Of a DNA stretch of 64,000 nucleotides, positions 53,348 through 62,645 are shown piece after piece; within the stretch, counting starts at the first letter, position 1, and each line of letters begins with the position of its first letter. The stretch comes from Niveispirillum cyanobacteriorum (lineage in GTDB: Bacteria; Pseudomonadota; Alphaproteobacteria; Azospirillales; Azospirillaceae). The position numbers and the translations under genes were made by a program. The stretch covers positions 2,797,001 through 2,861,000 of the forward strand of contig NZ_CP025611.1 of NCBI RefSeq assembly GCF_002868735.1, given 5' to 3'. The notes below the pieces were generated by a model. It made no database searches. It was given only the letters and a program-made list of their open reading frames with translations, and was not told the DNA's origin.

Positions 53348-55335
53348 GCGACGCTGATCAGAAGCAAAGCGGCCAGTCGCTGTCGATCACGACGCCGCTG
53401 GGCGCCGACAAGCTGATCCTGCGCGAACTGACGGGGCGGGAGGGGATCTGCGAACTGTTTCAGTTCGACATCACCGCCATTGCATCCGATGCGGCGCTGG
53501 ACATGAGCAAGGTGGTCGGCAAGTCGGTCACCGTCACCCTGACGGGACCGGACAGCACCAAGCGCTATATTAACGGTATCTGCGTGCGCGCCGTGCAGAT
53601 GGAGAAGACCTATTCCCTGCAACTGCGCCCCTGGCTGTGGCAACTGGGCCTGACGGCGGACTGCAAAATCTTCCAGGACAAGTCCGTGCCGGAGATCGTG
53701 AAGGCGGTATTCGGCGATCTGGGCTTTTCCGATTTCAAGGACAGCCTGACCGGTAGCTACACGGCGCGCGAATATTGCGTCCAGTATAATGAAACCGCCC
53801 TGGATTTCGTCTGCCGCCTGATGGAGGACGAGGGGATCTTCTGGTTCTTCACCTTCGCCGACGGGACGCACACCCTGGTCCTGGCCGATGATGCCAGCGC
53901 CCATAAAGACCTGCCGGTACTGGCGACCCTGCCCTATCTGCCCCTGCCATCGGGCAAGGAATGGCTGGAGGATGACCGGGTCGACAGCTTCCTGCTTGAG
54001 ACCGCGATGGTGCCGGGCAAGTACCAGACAGACGATTATTTCCTGGAAACGCCGTCGACGGAGCTGAAGGTCAATGTTGCCGGCACCGGCAGCCTGCAGG
54101 TCTATGAGTATCCCGGTGGCTATACCAAGAAGGATGCGGGCGACGCGCGCGGCAAGGTGCGGCTGGCAGAGCTGGAGGTCGCGGCCAAGCGGGCATCGGG
54201 GTCTTCCACGGTGCGCGGCGTGGCGGCGGGGTTGAAATTCACCCTGTCGGGCCATCCGCGCAGCGATGCTAATGCCGCCTATGTCCTGCACGGGGTCAGC
54301 CATTCGGTCAGCCTCGGCGGCTATTCCAACAGTTTTGAGGCGCTGCCCGCCGACACCACCTTCCGGCCCGCCCGCCGCACCCCGCGCCCCCGCATTCCCG
54401 GCACCCAGACGGCCATTGTGGTGGGTAAGTCGGGGGAGGAGGTGTGGACGGACAAATTTGGCCGCATCAAGGTGCAGTTCCACTGGGATCAGGTCGGCAA
54501 GAAGGACGAAAACTCCTCCTGCTGGGTACGGGTGGCCCAGGGTTGGGCCGGCAAGAACTGGGGTGCCTTCTTCCTGCCGCGCGTGGGGCAGGAGGTGGTG
54601 GTCAGCTTTCTGGAGGGCGACCCCGACCGCCCGCTGGTCACCGGTTCCGTCTATAATGGCGAACAGCAGGTGCCCTACACCCTGCCCGACGACCAGACGA
54701 AAAGCACCATCAAGACCAACACTTCCAAAGGTGGCGGTGGCTATAACGAGCTGCGGTTCGAGGATAAAAAGGACAGTGAAGAGATTTATCTTCAGGCCCA
54801 GAAGGACATGAAAGTCCTGATTAAAAACTCCCGCACCACCACGATCAACGAGGCCGACGACACCCTGACGCTCGACAAGGGCAACCGCGCCACCACCATC
54901 ACCAAGGGCAATGACACCCTGACCATCACCGAGGGTGATCGCACCTTTTCGGTGGCCAAGGGCAAGGAAACCTATGGGGTGAAGGGGACCCGCGCCATTA
55001 CCGTCGAAGGGGGGGAGACCAAGACCAACAAGGACAAGGTCACCTGGAAAGTCAGCGGCGATTTCTCGCTCAAGGTTGACGGCAATATCACCATTGAGGC
55101 GGGGGGATCGGTGACCCTGAAATCCGGCACAGGCCTGACGGTGCAATCGGGTACCAGTATGGATTTGAAGGCGGGAACGGCATTGACGGCCAAGGCATCG
55201 ACCGATGCCAAGGTGCAGGGCCTGAACGCCACGTTGCAGGGCGATGTCGGCGCCACGGTCAAGGGATCCGCCACGGGCACCATTGATGGCGGCGGCATGC
55301 TGACCGTCAAGGGTGGCCTGGTGAAGATCAATTGA
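53344..55335 (+). CDS. vgrG: Type VI secretion spike protein VgrG (TssI)
   Basis: The 663-residue protein has the gp27-like N-terminal half (LRELTGREGICELFQFDITA, YCVQYNETALDFVCRLMEDE), a gp5-like OB domain (EVWTDKFGRIKVQFHWDQ, residues ~360-385; WAGKNWGAFFLPRVGQEVVV) and a C-terminal beta-helix of short Thr/Gly repeats (TLTLDKGNRATTITKGND, TLTITEGDRTFSVAKGKE, to residue 663). No fused effector domain follows the helix, so cargo must bind through the PAAR-like tip or adaptors encoded downstream. Confidence 0.96.
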   Translation: MSDADQKQSGQSLSITTPLGADKLILRELTGREGICELFQFDITAIASDAALDMSKVVGKSVTVTLTGPDSTKRYINGICVRAVQMEKTYSLQLRPWLWQLGLTADCKIFQDKSVPEIVKAVFGDLGFSDFKDSLTGSYTAREYCVQYNETALDFVCRLMEDEGIFWFFTFADGTHTLVLADDASAHKDLPVLATLPYLPLPSGKEWLEDDRVDSFLLETAMVPGKYQTDDYFLETPSTELKVNVAGTGSLQVYEYPGGYTKKDAGDARGKVRLAELEVAAKRASGSSTVRGVAAGLKFTLSGHPRSDANAAYVLHGVSHSVSLGGYSNSFEALPADTTFRPARRTPRPRIPGTQTAIVVGKSGEEVWTDKFGRIKVQFHWDQVGKKDENSSCWVRVAQGWAGKNWGAFFLPRVGQEVVVSFLEGDPDRPLVTGSVYNGEQQVPYTLPDDQTKSTIKTNTSKGGGGYNELRFEDKKDSEEIYLQAQKDMKVLIKNSRTTTINEADDTLTLDKGNRATTITKGNDTLTITEGDRTFSVAKGKETYGVKGTRAITVEGGETKTNKDKVTWKVSGDFSLKVDGNITIEAGGSVTLKSGTGLTVQSGTSMDLKAGTALTAKASTDAKVQGLNATLQGDVGATVKGSATGTIDGGGMLTVKGGLVKIN

Positions 55336-55346
55336 GGGGGGCGGTG

Positions 55347-55967
55347 ATGGACGAACAGCAGCAACCCGCCCCGCCGCCCGAACCGCCGGTAGCCATGGAG
55401 GACCGGGACGAGGCCGGGACCGTCCGTCGCCGCTATACTATGGAAGGTGGGGTGCTGCAGGGCGCGATGGAAACGTTCGACGCCGATGGCGTTCCGGAAA
55501 CGCGGATGAGCTTTCATCAGGGCACGCTCCACGGCCCGTCCACCATCTTTCAGGCGGGACGACCGGCGGTACAGATGTCCTATGTCAACGGCCTGCTGCA
55601 GGGGGAGGTGCGCAGCTTTGATCCTGCCGGGCGGTTGACGGCGGTGACAAGCTTTGTCGGCGGCAAACGGTCGGGCGACAGCCAGATTTTCCGGCCCGAT
55701 GGCACCCTGTTTCGACGTGAAAGCTGGCAGGATGATCAGATGCATGGCCCGGTGGAGGAGTTCAATCCCGATGGCAGCCTGCTGCGCCGGTCCACCTATG
55801 TCGCCAATATGCTGCATGGCGAGGTGCTGACCTTCGGGGCGGCCGGCACGGAGCCAGAACGGGTAATCTTCGACAAGGGTCTGGCACAGGGGCCGTTGGC
55901 GCCGCTGGCGGGGCCGGCGCCCAAGGCCGGGTTGCGGCAGCGTTTCTTTGGCAAGAAAGGCGGGTAA
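55347..55967 (+). CDS. YwqK-like repeat protein (MORN-type) linked to vgrG
   Basis: The 206-residue protein consists mainly of about six repeats of ~22 residues with the core G.....F...G, for example GVLQGAMETFDADGVPETRM, GTLHGPSTIFQAGRPAVQMS and NGLLQGEVRSFDPAGRLTAV. This is the YwqK/MORN-variant pattern. Such proteins are frequent beside vgrG and PAAR-like genes and may be chaperones or adaptors for loading. ATG 55347 follows AGGGGGGCGG; the gene lies 11 bases after vgrG and 3 bases before the DUF4280 gene. Confidence 0.8.
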   Translation: MDEQQQPAPPPEPPVAMEDRDEAGTVRRRYTMEGGVLQGAMETFDADGVPETRMSFHQGTLHGPSTIFQAGRPAVQMSYVNGLLQGEVRSFDPAGRLTAVTSFVGGKRSGDSQIFRPDGTLFRRESWQDDQMHGPVEEFNPDGSLLRRSTYVANMLHGEVLTFGAAGTEPERVIFDKGLAQGPLAPLAGPAPKAGLRQRFFGKKGG

Positions 55968-55970
55968 GGC

Positions 55971-56360
55971 ATGGGACAGCAGGTCGTGATGGGCGCCCTT
56001 TTGCAATGCACGATGGGGGCGGCGCCCAGCAGCATGATGGTGCTGCCCGCCAATTGCACAATGGCCTGCAACATGCCGGCGGCCAACATCATGGATTATG
56101 TGCCCATGATGAACATCATGCCGTTCGGTACCTGCATCTCGATGGCCAACCCGATGGTGGCAGCGGCAACGGCGGCGGCGCTGGGCGTGCTGACGCCCAT
56201 GCCCTGCATTCCCATGACGGTGGCGCCCTGGGTCGTGGGGGCGCCGACGGTGCTGATCGGCAATATGCCGGCGCTGAATAACTCATCGAAATGCATGTGC
56301 GCCTGGGGCGGGTCGATCGCCATTAACTTCGCAGGTCAGGCGACCGTGCAGGTCCCATGA
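55971..56360 (+). CDS. DUF4280 (PAAR-like) spike tip protein
   Basis: The 129-residue protein matches DUF4280: GALLQCTMGAAPSSMMVLPA, NIMDYVPMMNIMPFGTCISM, ANPMVAAATAAALGVLTPM, TPMPCIPMT and APTVLIGNMPALNNSSKCMC. It is unusually rich in Met. DUF4280 proteins are PAAR-like and are thought to sharpen the VgrG tip and carry effectors. Its place right after vgrG and the YwqK-like gene supports that role. Confidence 0.88.
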   Translation: MGQQVVMGALLQCTMGAAPSSMMVLPANCTMACNMPAANIMDYVPMMNIMPFGTCISMANPMVAAATAAALGVLTPMPCIPMTVAPWVVGAPTVLIGNMPALNNSSKCMCAWGGSIAINFAGQATVQVP

Positions 56361-56434
56361 CACTGACTGCCACCGGTTGAGTCAGGACCCCAGTTCCCCT
56401 ATCATCCCTGTTGATACACCAGCCCGAGGACCGC

Positions 56435-57265
56435 ATGTCCGGCCACGCTGCGCGCAAGCCCCCGATCCCAGCCCGTCCGGCCCTGCCGGCGGGGCCGGGT
56501 GCCGCCGTGGCGCAGCGGTTGAAGACGTTCGAGGCGCTGCGTCCCGGACCCAGCGGTGGCCAGCAGACGGCGACGGCAGGCGATCCCCTGGTGCGTGCCA
56601 CGGCCGACAGGTTCCAGGTGCGCGACAGCGGGCGCGGCGTCATGGTCCGGCCCAACGGTACCTATAATTTCGTGCGGGTCACAGGGGAGACGCAGGCCAA
56701 GGCGGAAACGCTGGTTTCGTCCAAGGTAGGCCATGCCGCCATCGCCGCCGGGCGGCCCGTGCTGTATGCCGGGACGGCCCGATTCGATAATGGCGCGCTG
56801 GAATGGTGGAGCAACTATTCCGGCACCTATCAACCCATGGCTGCGTTCAAGGGACAGGCGGGATTGCCTGTGGAGCGGTTCCAGCCCTGGCAGAAATTGC
56901 AGATGGGCGGGGTGGGCATGCAGCGCGGCACCTTCCTGGATCGCCGCGACCCGTCCGCCCCCACGGCCCCGGAAAAACCCGCTGCCCCGGCCAAGCCCAC
57001 GGCGGCGCCGGCCCCTGCCGCCGCGAAGGAAGGGCCTGCCGCCCGGCCCGCTGTGAAAGTCGCCGCCGCGACACCGCCGGCCCCGGTAAAGTCCGCGCCG
57101 GCCCCGATAGCGGCCAAGCCGGCGGTGTCCGCTGCCGCCCCGGCGCCGTCGGCACCCGTGCCGCCGACCGCAGCACCCGCCCCGGCGGCAGCACCGGCGC
57201 AGGCGAAGATGGCGCGGGCCGGCATGGCCCCGCCGCCCGTGCGCTGGTCCGGGTTGCCCCGGTGA
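56435..57265 (+). CDS. Uncharacterised T6SS-linked protein, possible effector or cargo
   Basis: The 276-residue protein starts at ATG 56435 after GAGG. A disordered N-terminus (RKPPIPARPALPAGPG) precedes a compact central region of ~115 residues (YNFVRVTGETQAKAETLVSS, PVLYAGTARFDNGALEWWSN, YSGTYQPMAAFKGQAGLPVE). The C-terminal third is almost pure Pro/Ala with Lys (about 178-265). There is no signal peptide. I recall the YAGTARF...LEWWSN...SGTYQP pattern from proteins linked to polymorphic toxins, but no function is known. It overlaps the SPOR gene by four bases. Confidence 0.6.
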   Translation: MSGHAARKPPIPARPALPAGPGAAVAQRLKTFEALRPGPSGGQQTATAGDPLVRATADRFQVRDSGRGVMVRPNGTYNFVRVTGETQAKAETLVSSKVGHAAIAAGRPVLYAGTARFDNGALEWWSNYSGTYQPMAAFKGQAGLPVERFQPWQKLQMGGVGMQRGTFLDRRDPSAPTAPEKPAAPAKPTAAPAPAAAKEGPAARPAVKVAAATPPAPVKSAPAPIAAKPAVSAAAPAPSAPVPPTAAPAPAAAPAQAKMARAGMAPPPVRWSGLPR

Positions 57266-57954
57266 CGCGCGGTCGTCTGATCCTCATCCTATCCGGTATC
57301 CTGCTGTTCGGTCTGCTGACCTTTGGCATCGGCCTGCTGGTCGGGCTGAACATGCCGGTACCGTCCGCTGCACCCGCCGGGAAGCCGCCGACTTTATCGC
57401 AAGCGGCCAAGGCAACGGAAGCGAAGGCCGATTCGGTGCCAGGTGCTACTGCGGGGCCGGCGGACACAGCGCCCAAGGATGCCCCGGACGCGGTGGCGCC
57501 GACCAAAGGCACCATTGTGGACCCGCCCCCCATCATTCCCGTCGGACCGCCGCCGCCCATGGTAACCGACGTCACCAGTGCCGCTGATCCCCAACAGCCC
57601 GTGTCATCGCCGCTGATGGGACCGCTGGCGGCAGAGGCCGCGACACCGCCCCCACCGCCGCCCCCGCCACAGCCGGCGGTACCGGCACCGCCCCCCTCCA
57701 CCCGTATCCTGGCGGTACAGCTGGGCCGGTTCACACGCCAGGACAGCGCCACGGTCTTTGCCAAGCGTCTGACGGAAAAGGGATACCGGCCCCAGATCGT
57801 CATGGCCGACTATGCCGGCATGCCGCCCTGGTATCTGGTCACCCTGGCCCCACAGCCGGACGAGGCGACGGCCAAGCGCGTGGCAGGGGAGATGTCGGCC
57901 CTGCTAGGGATTGAGGTCATCGTCATCAGCTGGGCCGCACCGCCCGCTAAGTGA
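57262..57954 (+). CDS. SPOR-domain membrane protein at the end of the T6SS cluster
   Basis: The 230-residue protein has one N-terminal membrane helix (LILILSGILLFGLLTFGIGL), a long Pro/Ala-rich periplasmic linker and a C-terminal SPOR domain (ILAVQLGRFTRQDSATVFAK, GYRPQIVMADYAGMPPWYLV). SPOR domains bind denuded septal peptidoglycan. The start is GTG 57262, overlapping the stop of the previous gene (GTGA), so the two are coupled. It abuts the stop of the converging kinase gene; the two TGA stops share the palindrome TGATCA (57952-57957). Confidence 0.8.
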   Translation: MTRGRLILILSGILLFGLLTFGIGLLVGLNMPVPSAAPAGKPPTLSQAAKATEAKADSVPGATAGPADTAPKDAPDAVAPTKGTIVDPPPIIPVGPPPPMVTDVTSAADPQQPVSSPLMGPLAAEAATPPPPPPPPQPAVPAPPPSTRILAVQLGRFTRQDSATVFAKRLTEKGYRPQIVMADYAGMPPWYLVTLAPQPDEATAKRVAGEMSALLGIEVIVISWAAPPAK

Positions 57955-58965
57955 TCAGGCTGCGATCCCCGCCGGCAGGGCGATGCGGATGCGGGTTCCC
58001 TGGCCGTTGTCGGGGCGGTCCGCCGACAGGCGTCCGCCATGGCGGCTGGTCAGCAGGGTGGCGAGGTACAGGCCCAGGCCCAACCCGCCGACACTGGCCG
58101 TCAGCGGATCGCCACCGCGCAGGAAGGGGCGGCCCATGCCCATCACCACTTCCGGCGGCAGGCCCGGCCCATCATCAACGATGCTGACCACCACCTCCCC
58201 CGCCGGCGTCGCCTCCCCATCGATGCGGACATGGCTATGTTCGGGCGTGTGGGTGACGGCATTGTCCAGCAGGGCGAACAGGATCTGACGCAAGGCCAGC
58301 GGGTCGGCCTTCACGATCAACCCGTCGGGCACATGGTTTTCCACCGCCGTGCGGCGATGCTGTGCCCGCACCCGCGCCTGTCCGGCCACCCGCCCCACCT
58401 CTTCGCGCAGGTCCAGCGGTTCCGGGGTCAGGGCGTGGCCCGTTTCGGCCTCTGCGCAGGCCACGATGCTTTCCACCAGTTCCAGCAGATGATGGCCAGC
58501 GGCCGAAATCTCCCCGGCATAATCGCGCACCCGGTCCGCCGGCATGGGCAGGGTTGGGTCGCCCAGCATGTCTGCAAAGCCGATGACGGCGTTTAAGGGT
58601 GTGCGCAACTCATGGCTGACCGAGGAGAGGAATTGGCTTTTGGCGCGTTCCAGCGCGCGGCTTTCGATGCCGGCCTGTCGCATCGCCTCGGCTGCTGCCT
58701 CGCGTGCGCCAAGCGCCTCTGTCGTCCGGTCGGCCAGACGGCCTACCAGGAACCGGACCAGCAGGAACAGCATCATCCCCGTCACGCCGACATAAAACAG
58801 GCCCTTTGCGGTCTGAAAGGCCGACAGTTCGGTCACGTCGCCGAACATGGCCTTGGCCGCCTGATCGGAAAAGACGATCCACAGGGACGAAACGGCGACA
58901 AATGCAAAGGCCACCCGAAAGGCCGCCTTGTTGGGCGCGGATGCCAGCCAGCGTACCGTGTCCAT
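57955..58965 (-). CDS. Membrane-bound sensor histidine kinase
   Basis: The 336-residue protein has two membrane helices (about residues 16-32 and 55-73), a short coiled coil, a HisKA domain with SQFLSSVSHELRTPLNAVIG (His118) and an HATPase domain (LLDNAVTHT, DDGPGLPPEV, GGLGLGLYLATLL). The periplasmic loop is only about 20 residues, so it may sense a membrane state or a partner. No response regulator is adjacent. It converges on the T6SS cluster. Confidence 0.88.
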   Translation of the reverse strand: MDTVRWLASAPNKAAFRVAFAFVAVSSLWIVFSDQAAKAMFGDVTELSAFQTAKGLFYVGVTGMMLFLLVRFLVGRLADRTTEALGAREAAAEAMRQAGIESRALERAKSQFLSSVSHELRTPLNAVIGFADMLGDPTLPMPADRVRDYAGEISAAGHHLLELVESIVACAEAETGHALTPEPLDLREEVGRVAGQARVRAQHRRTAVENHVPDGLIVKADPLALRQILFALLDNAVTHTPEHSHVRIDGEATPAGEVVVSIVDDGPGLPPEVVMGMGRPFLRGGDPLTASVGGLGLGLYLATLLTSRHGGRLSADRPDNGQGTRIRIALPAGIAA

Positions 58966-59112
58966 GGGCGCCTCCGCGCATCAGGGCAGCGAACAGGAAA
59001 GAGAGCATAATCCACAATGGCCGGGTGAAGAAAGTGTATCGGTGGACACGCGTAGCGCGACCTTCTCGTCTGTCTGGACCCGCAGGGTATGGTGCCTGTA
59101 GGCTGCGCCCCC

Positions 59113-62100
59113 ATGACTGACATCCGCCCTACCGATCCCAATGTCCTGCAACGGCTGGCCTCCGATCCTGACAGTTCGGTGTGGGTCGGCGCGTCGGCGG
59201 GGACGGGCAAGACCAAGGTCCTGACCGACCGCGTGCTGCGCCTGATGCTGGCCGGCACCGACCCGTCGCGTATCCTGTGCCTGACCTTCACCAAGGCGGC
59301 GGCGGCGGAAATGGCCAACCGTATCGCCGACCGCCTGTCGGTCTGGGCAGTGCAGGATGAGGATAAGCTGCGCGCCAACCTGCACGCCCTGACGGGACGG
59401 GAACCGTCGCGCGGCGAGGTGGTGGCGGCCCGCCGCCTGTTCGCCCGCGTGCTGGATACGGCCGGCGGCATGAAGATCCAGACCATCCATGCCTTCTGTC
59501 AGTCGCTGCTGCGCCGCTTCCCGCTGGAGGCCGGGCTGGCCCCGAATTTCGAGGTCATGGATGATCGCACGGCAGAGGAATTGCTTGCGGAGGCGAAACA
59601 GTCCGTTCTTTTGGCGGGTCGTTTTGAACCCGGAAGCTTTCTGGCGCGAGCAGTAGACCTGCTGACCGGGTCGGTGTCGGAGGATGAGTTCAACGACCTC
59701 CTGGCCAGCCTGACGGCGGAACGCGGGCGGCTGAAACGCATTTTGGACGCCCAGGGCGGACTGGAACCCGCCATCGCGGCCCTGCGCAGCAGTTTGCGTG
59801 TGGCGGACGGGGAGACGGACCTGACCGTCCTGTCGCGCGCCTGTGCCGCCGGGGCCGTGGATGAGCGGGGCCTGCGCCGCGCCTGTGCCACGCTGGCCAC
59901 GGGCACAAAGACGGATGTGGAGCGGGGGATCGGCATCCAGGTCTGGCTGGACGGGGATGAACAGCACCGTCTGCGCGGCTGGGCCGATTACACGTCGCTA
60001 TACCTGACGACGGAGGGGGAGCCGCGCAAATCCCTGATGACCAAGAAGCCATCGGAGGCCGATCCGATGGCGCTGGAGATTTTGCAGCGTGAGGCGGCGC
60101 GGCTGGTCGCCGTGATGGAGGAACGGCGGCGGGTGGCCGTGGCGGCCCATACTTCGGCCCTACTGGTCCTGGGTGAGGCGCTGCTGGGCCGGTATCAGCG
60201 GCTAAAGGATGCGCGGGGCGTCCTGGATTTCGACGATCTGATTCTGGCGGCCTCCAGCCTGCTGTCGGGCGGGGCGGGGGCGGATGCCTGCGCCTGGGTG
60301 TTGTTCAAGCTGGATGGTGGCCTGGATCATGTGCTGATCGATGAGGCGCAGGACACCAACCCCGAACAATGGGCGGTCGTGTCGGCCATTGCGGAGGAAT
60401 TCTTTGCCGGGCTGGGCGCACGGGATGACCGGGTCCGAACCTTGTTCGTGGTGGGCGACGATAAACAGTCGATCTTCAGTTTTCAGCGCGCCGACCCCGC
60501 CGAATTTGCCCGCATGCGCCGGCATTTTGATGCCAAGGTGAACGCGGCCCAGCGCATCTGGCGCATTGTCGACCTGCAGACCAGTTTCCGGTCGGTGGGG
60601 GCCGTCCTGTCGGCGGTGGACAAAGTGTTTGCCGGCGGTCTGGCCCGCGACGGGGTGGCGGGGCCGGATGTGGAGGTGCGGCATATCCCGCATCGGCGTG
60701 GCAATGCGGGACGGGTTGAAATCTGGCCCCTGGTCAGCCCGCAGGACGTGGTCGATCCCGACCCCTGGTCCCTGCCGCTGAAACCCGAACAGGCGGACAA
60801 GCCCGTGGCGCGGCTGGCCCGCACCATGGCGGATCAGATCGCCCGCTGGCTGGCCGATGGCGAAATGCTGGTGTCACGCAACCGGCCCCTTCGGCCCGGC
60901 GACATCATGGTGTTGGTGCGCAGCCGGGATCAGTTTGTGGGCCATCTGGTCCGCGCCCTGAAGGACCGGGATGTGCCCGTGGCCGGCGTCGACCGCATGG
61001 TTTTGACCGAGCAACTTGCGGTGATGGACCTGATGGCGCTGGCCCGGTTCCTGGTCCTGCCGGAGGATGATCTGAACCTCGCCATCCTGCTGAAATCGCC
61101 GCTGTTGGGGTTGAGCGAGGAACAGCTTTTCCAGGTGGCGCATGGGCGACCGGGGCGGCTGTGGGCGGCACTGACCGACAAGGCCAAGGAGGATGCCGGT
61201 CTGGCCACGGCGTGGGAGTATCTGCGCGCCATCCTGAACGATACCGATTACCGGGCACCCTATGAGCTGTTTGCCGGCGTGCTGTCGCGGCCCTGTCCGC
61301 CCGATCCCGCCGGGTCGGGTCGGCGCGCCATCCTGTCCCGTCTGGGGGCGGAGGCGCAGGACCCGCTAGAGGAGTTCCTGACCGCCTGCCTGCTGTTTGA
61401 GCGGGAGCATGTGGCCTCCCTGCAAGGCTTCCTGCATTGGCTGGAGGCGTCGGAGGCGGAGATCAAGCGCGAGCTGGATACCGGTGGCGGCGACGGGCCG
61501 GGGCAGGTGCGCATCATGACCGTGCATGGATCGAAGGGGTTGCAGGCCCCCATCGTCTTCTTGCCAGATACGATGCGGGAGCCGGACAAAAGCCCGAAAA
61601 TCCTGTGGCCGGAAAAGCCGCTGGCGGGGGAGGTGCCGACCGATCCCGGCCCGCCGCTGCCGCTTTATGCACCAAGGCGGGGGATGGAGGATGCGACGGC
61701 GGGGGTACGCCGGGCCATCGCCAACCGTCGGCGCGATCAGGAGTATCGCCGTCTGCTCTATGTCGCGCTGACCCGCGCCGAGGATCGCTTGATCGTCTGC
61801 GGCTGGGAACAGCAGCGCAAGACGGGTGGTCCCGGCTCCTGGTACCGGCTGATCGAAAGCGCGCTGGAGGGCATGGCGCGACCGGAACCGTTCGATTTCA
61901 CCGCCCTGTCGCCCGCCGGCTGGGCCGGAACCGGACTGGTCCTGCATGAGGCGCAGACGGTGCCGGTGCGGGACGAGGCCGTGGCTGTCGCGGCGACGTC
62001 GACGGGGGTGGAACTGCCGGCCTGGGCGCTGGAACCGGCACCGCGCGATCCCAGCCCGTCCAAGCCGCTGGCCCCGTCACAGCCCGACGCGCCGGAACCG

Positions 62101-62628
62101 TCGCTGCGTTCTCCATTGGGTGCGGACGATGGGCTGCGGTTCAAGCGCGGCAACCTGATCCATACATTGTTGCAGGTCCTGCCTGAGACGGAGCCGGCGC
62201 GGTGGGCCGAGGTGGCGGCGGCCTGGCTGGCGCGGCCCGCCCACAACCTTACCGCCATGCAGCAGGCGGAGATCGGGGCGGAGGCGCTGCGCGTCCTGAA
62301 CGACCCGACCTTTGCGCCGCTGTTTGCACCCGGCAGCCGGGCGGAGGTGCCGCTGGTCGGTCTGGTGGGTGGCCGCGCCCTGTCAGGCCGGATCGACCGG
62401 CTGTGCGTGACCGATGATGCCGTCTGGATCGTTGATTACAAGACCAACCGCCCGCCCCCGCGTGAGGTGGAGAAGGTACCTGCCATCTACCTTCAGCAGA
62501 TGGCCGCCTACCGCGCGGCCCTGTCGCGGATCTATCCCGGCAAGGATGTGCGCTGTGTCCTGCTCTGGACTGACGGGCCGTTCATGATGGAGCTGCCGGG
62601 TGACCTGATGGATACGCATGCGCCGTGA
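59113..62628 (+). CDS. addA: Double-strand break repair helicase-nuclease AddA
   Basis: The 1171-residue protein is a UvrD/RecB-type SF1 helicase with Walker A WVGASAGTGKTKVLTDRVL (Lys33), motif II HVLIDEAQDTNPEQWAVV, FVVGDDKQSIFSFQRADP, later VRIMTVHGSKGLQAPIVF and RLLYVALTRAEDRL. The C-terminal RecB nuclease domain is intact (LSGRIDRLCVTDDAVWIVDY followed by KTNRP; Asp and Lys of PD-(D/E)xK, about residues 1092-1115). Alphaproteobacterial AddA length fits. ATG 59113 is preferred over ATG 59089, which has no space for a ribosome site. addB is not adjacent, which is unusual. Confidence 0.94.
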   Translation: MTDIRPTDPNVLQRLASDPDSSVWVGASAGTGKTKVLTDRVLRLMLAGTDPSRILCLTFTKAAAAEMANRIADRLSVWAVQDEDKLRANLHALTGREPSRGEVVAARRLFARVLDTAGGMKIQTIHAFCQSLLRRFPLEAGLAPNFEVMDDRTAEELLAEAKQSVLLAGRFEPGSFLARAVDLLTGSVSEDEFNDLLASLTAERGRLKRILDAQGGLEPAIAALRSSLRVADGETDLTVLSRACAAGAVDERGLRRACATLATGTKTDVERGIGIQVWLDGDEQHRLRGWADYTSLYLTTEGEPRKSLMTKKPSEADPMALEILQREAARLVAVMEERRRVAVAAHTSALLVLGEALLGRYQRLKDARGVLDFDDLILAASSLLSGGAGADACAWVLFKLDGGLDHVLIDEAQDTNPEQWAVVSAIAEEFFAGLGARDDRVRTLFVVGDDKQSIFSFQRADPAEFARMRRHFDAKVNAAQRIWRIVDLQTSFRSVGAVLSAVDKVFAGGLARDGVAGPDVEVRHIPHRRGNAGRVEIWPLVSPQDVVDPDPWSLPLKPEQADKPVARLARTMADQIARWLADGEMLVSRNRPLRPGDIMVLVRSRDQFVGHLVRALKDRDVPVAGVDRMVLTEQLAVMDLMALARFLVLPEDDLNLAILLKSPLLGLSEEQLFQVAHGRPGRLWAALTDKAKEDAGLATAWEYLRAILNDTDYRAPYELFAGVLSRPCPPDPAGSGRRAILSRLGAEAQDPLEEFLTACLLFEREHVASLQGFLHWLEASEAEIKRELDTGGGDGPGQVRIMTVHGSKGLQAPIVFLPDTMREPDKSPKILWPEKPLAGEVPTDPGPPLPLYAPRRGMEDATAGVRRAIANRRRDQEYRRLLYVALTRAEDRLIVCGWEQQRKTGGPGSWYRLIESALEGMARPEPFDFTALSPAGWAGTGLVLHEAQTVPVRDEAVAVAATSTGVELPAWALEPAPRDPSPSKPLAPSQPDAPEPSLRSPLGADDGLRFKRGNLIHTLLQVLPETEPARWAEVAAAWLARPAHNLTAMQQAEIGAEALRVLNDPTFAPLFAPGSRAEVPLVGLVGGRALSGRIDRLCVTDDAVWIVDYKTNRPPPREVEKVPAIYLQQMAAYRAALSRIYPGKDVRCVLLWTDGPFMMELPGDLMDTHAP

Positions 62629-62645
62629 GGGGGCGGCCCCGCCCT

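Noticed and set aside
54835-55320. Short periodic Thr/Gly repeats in vgrG considered as a DNA repeat array
   Set aside because: The periodicity is that of the VgrG beta-helix at protein level; the DNA copies differ too much to be a tandem repeat of interest.
57000-57260. GCC/CCG-rich stretch considered as a simple sequence repeat
   Set aside because: It encodes the Pro/Ala-rich tail of a protein and has no exact repeating unit.
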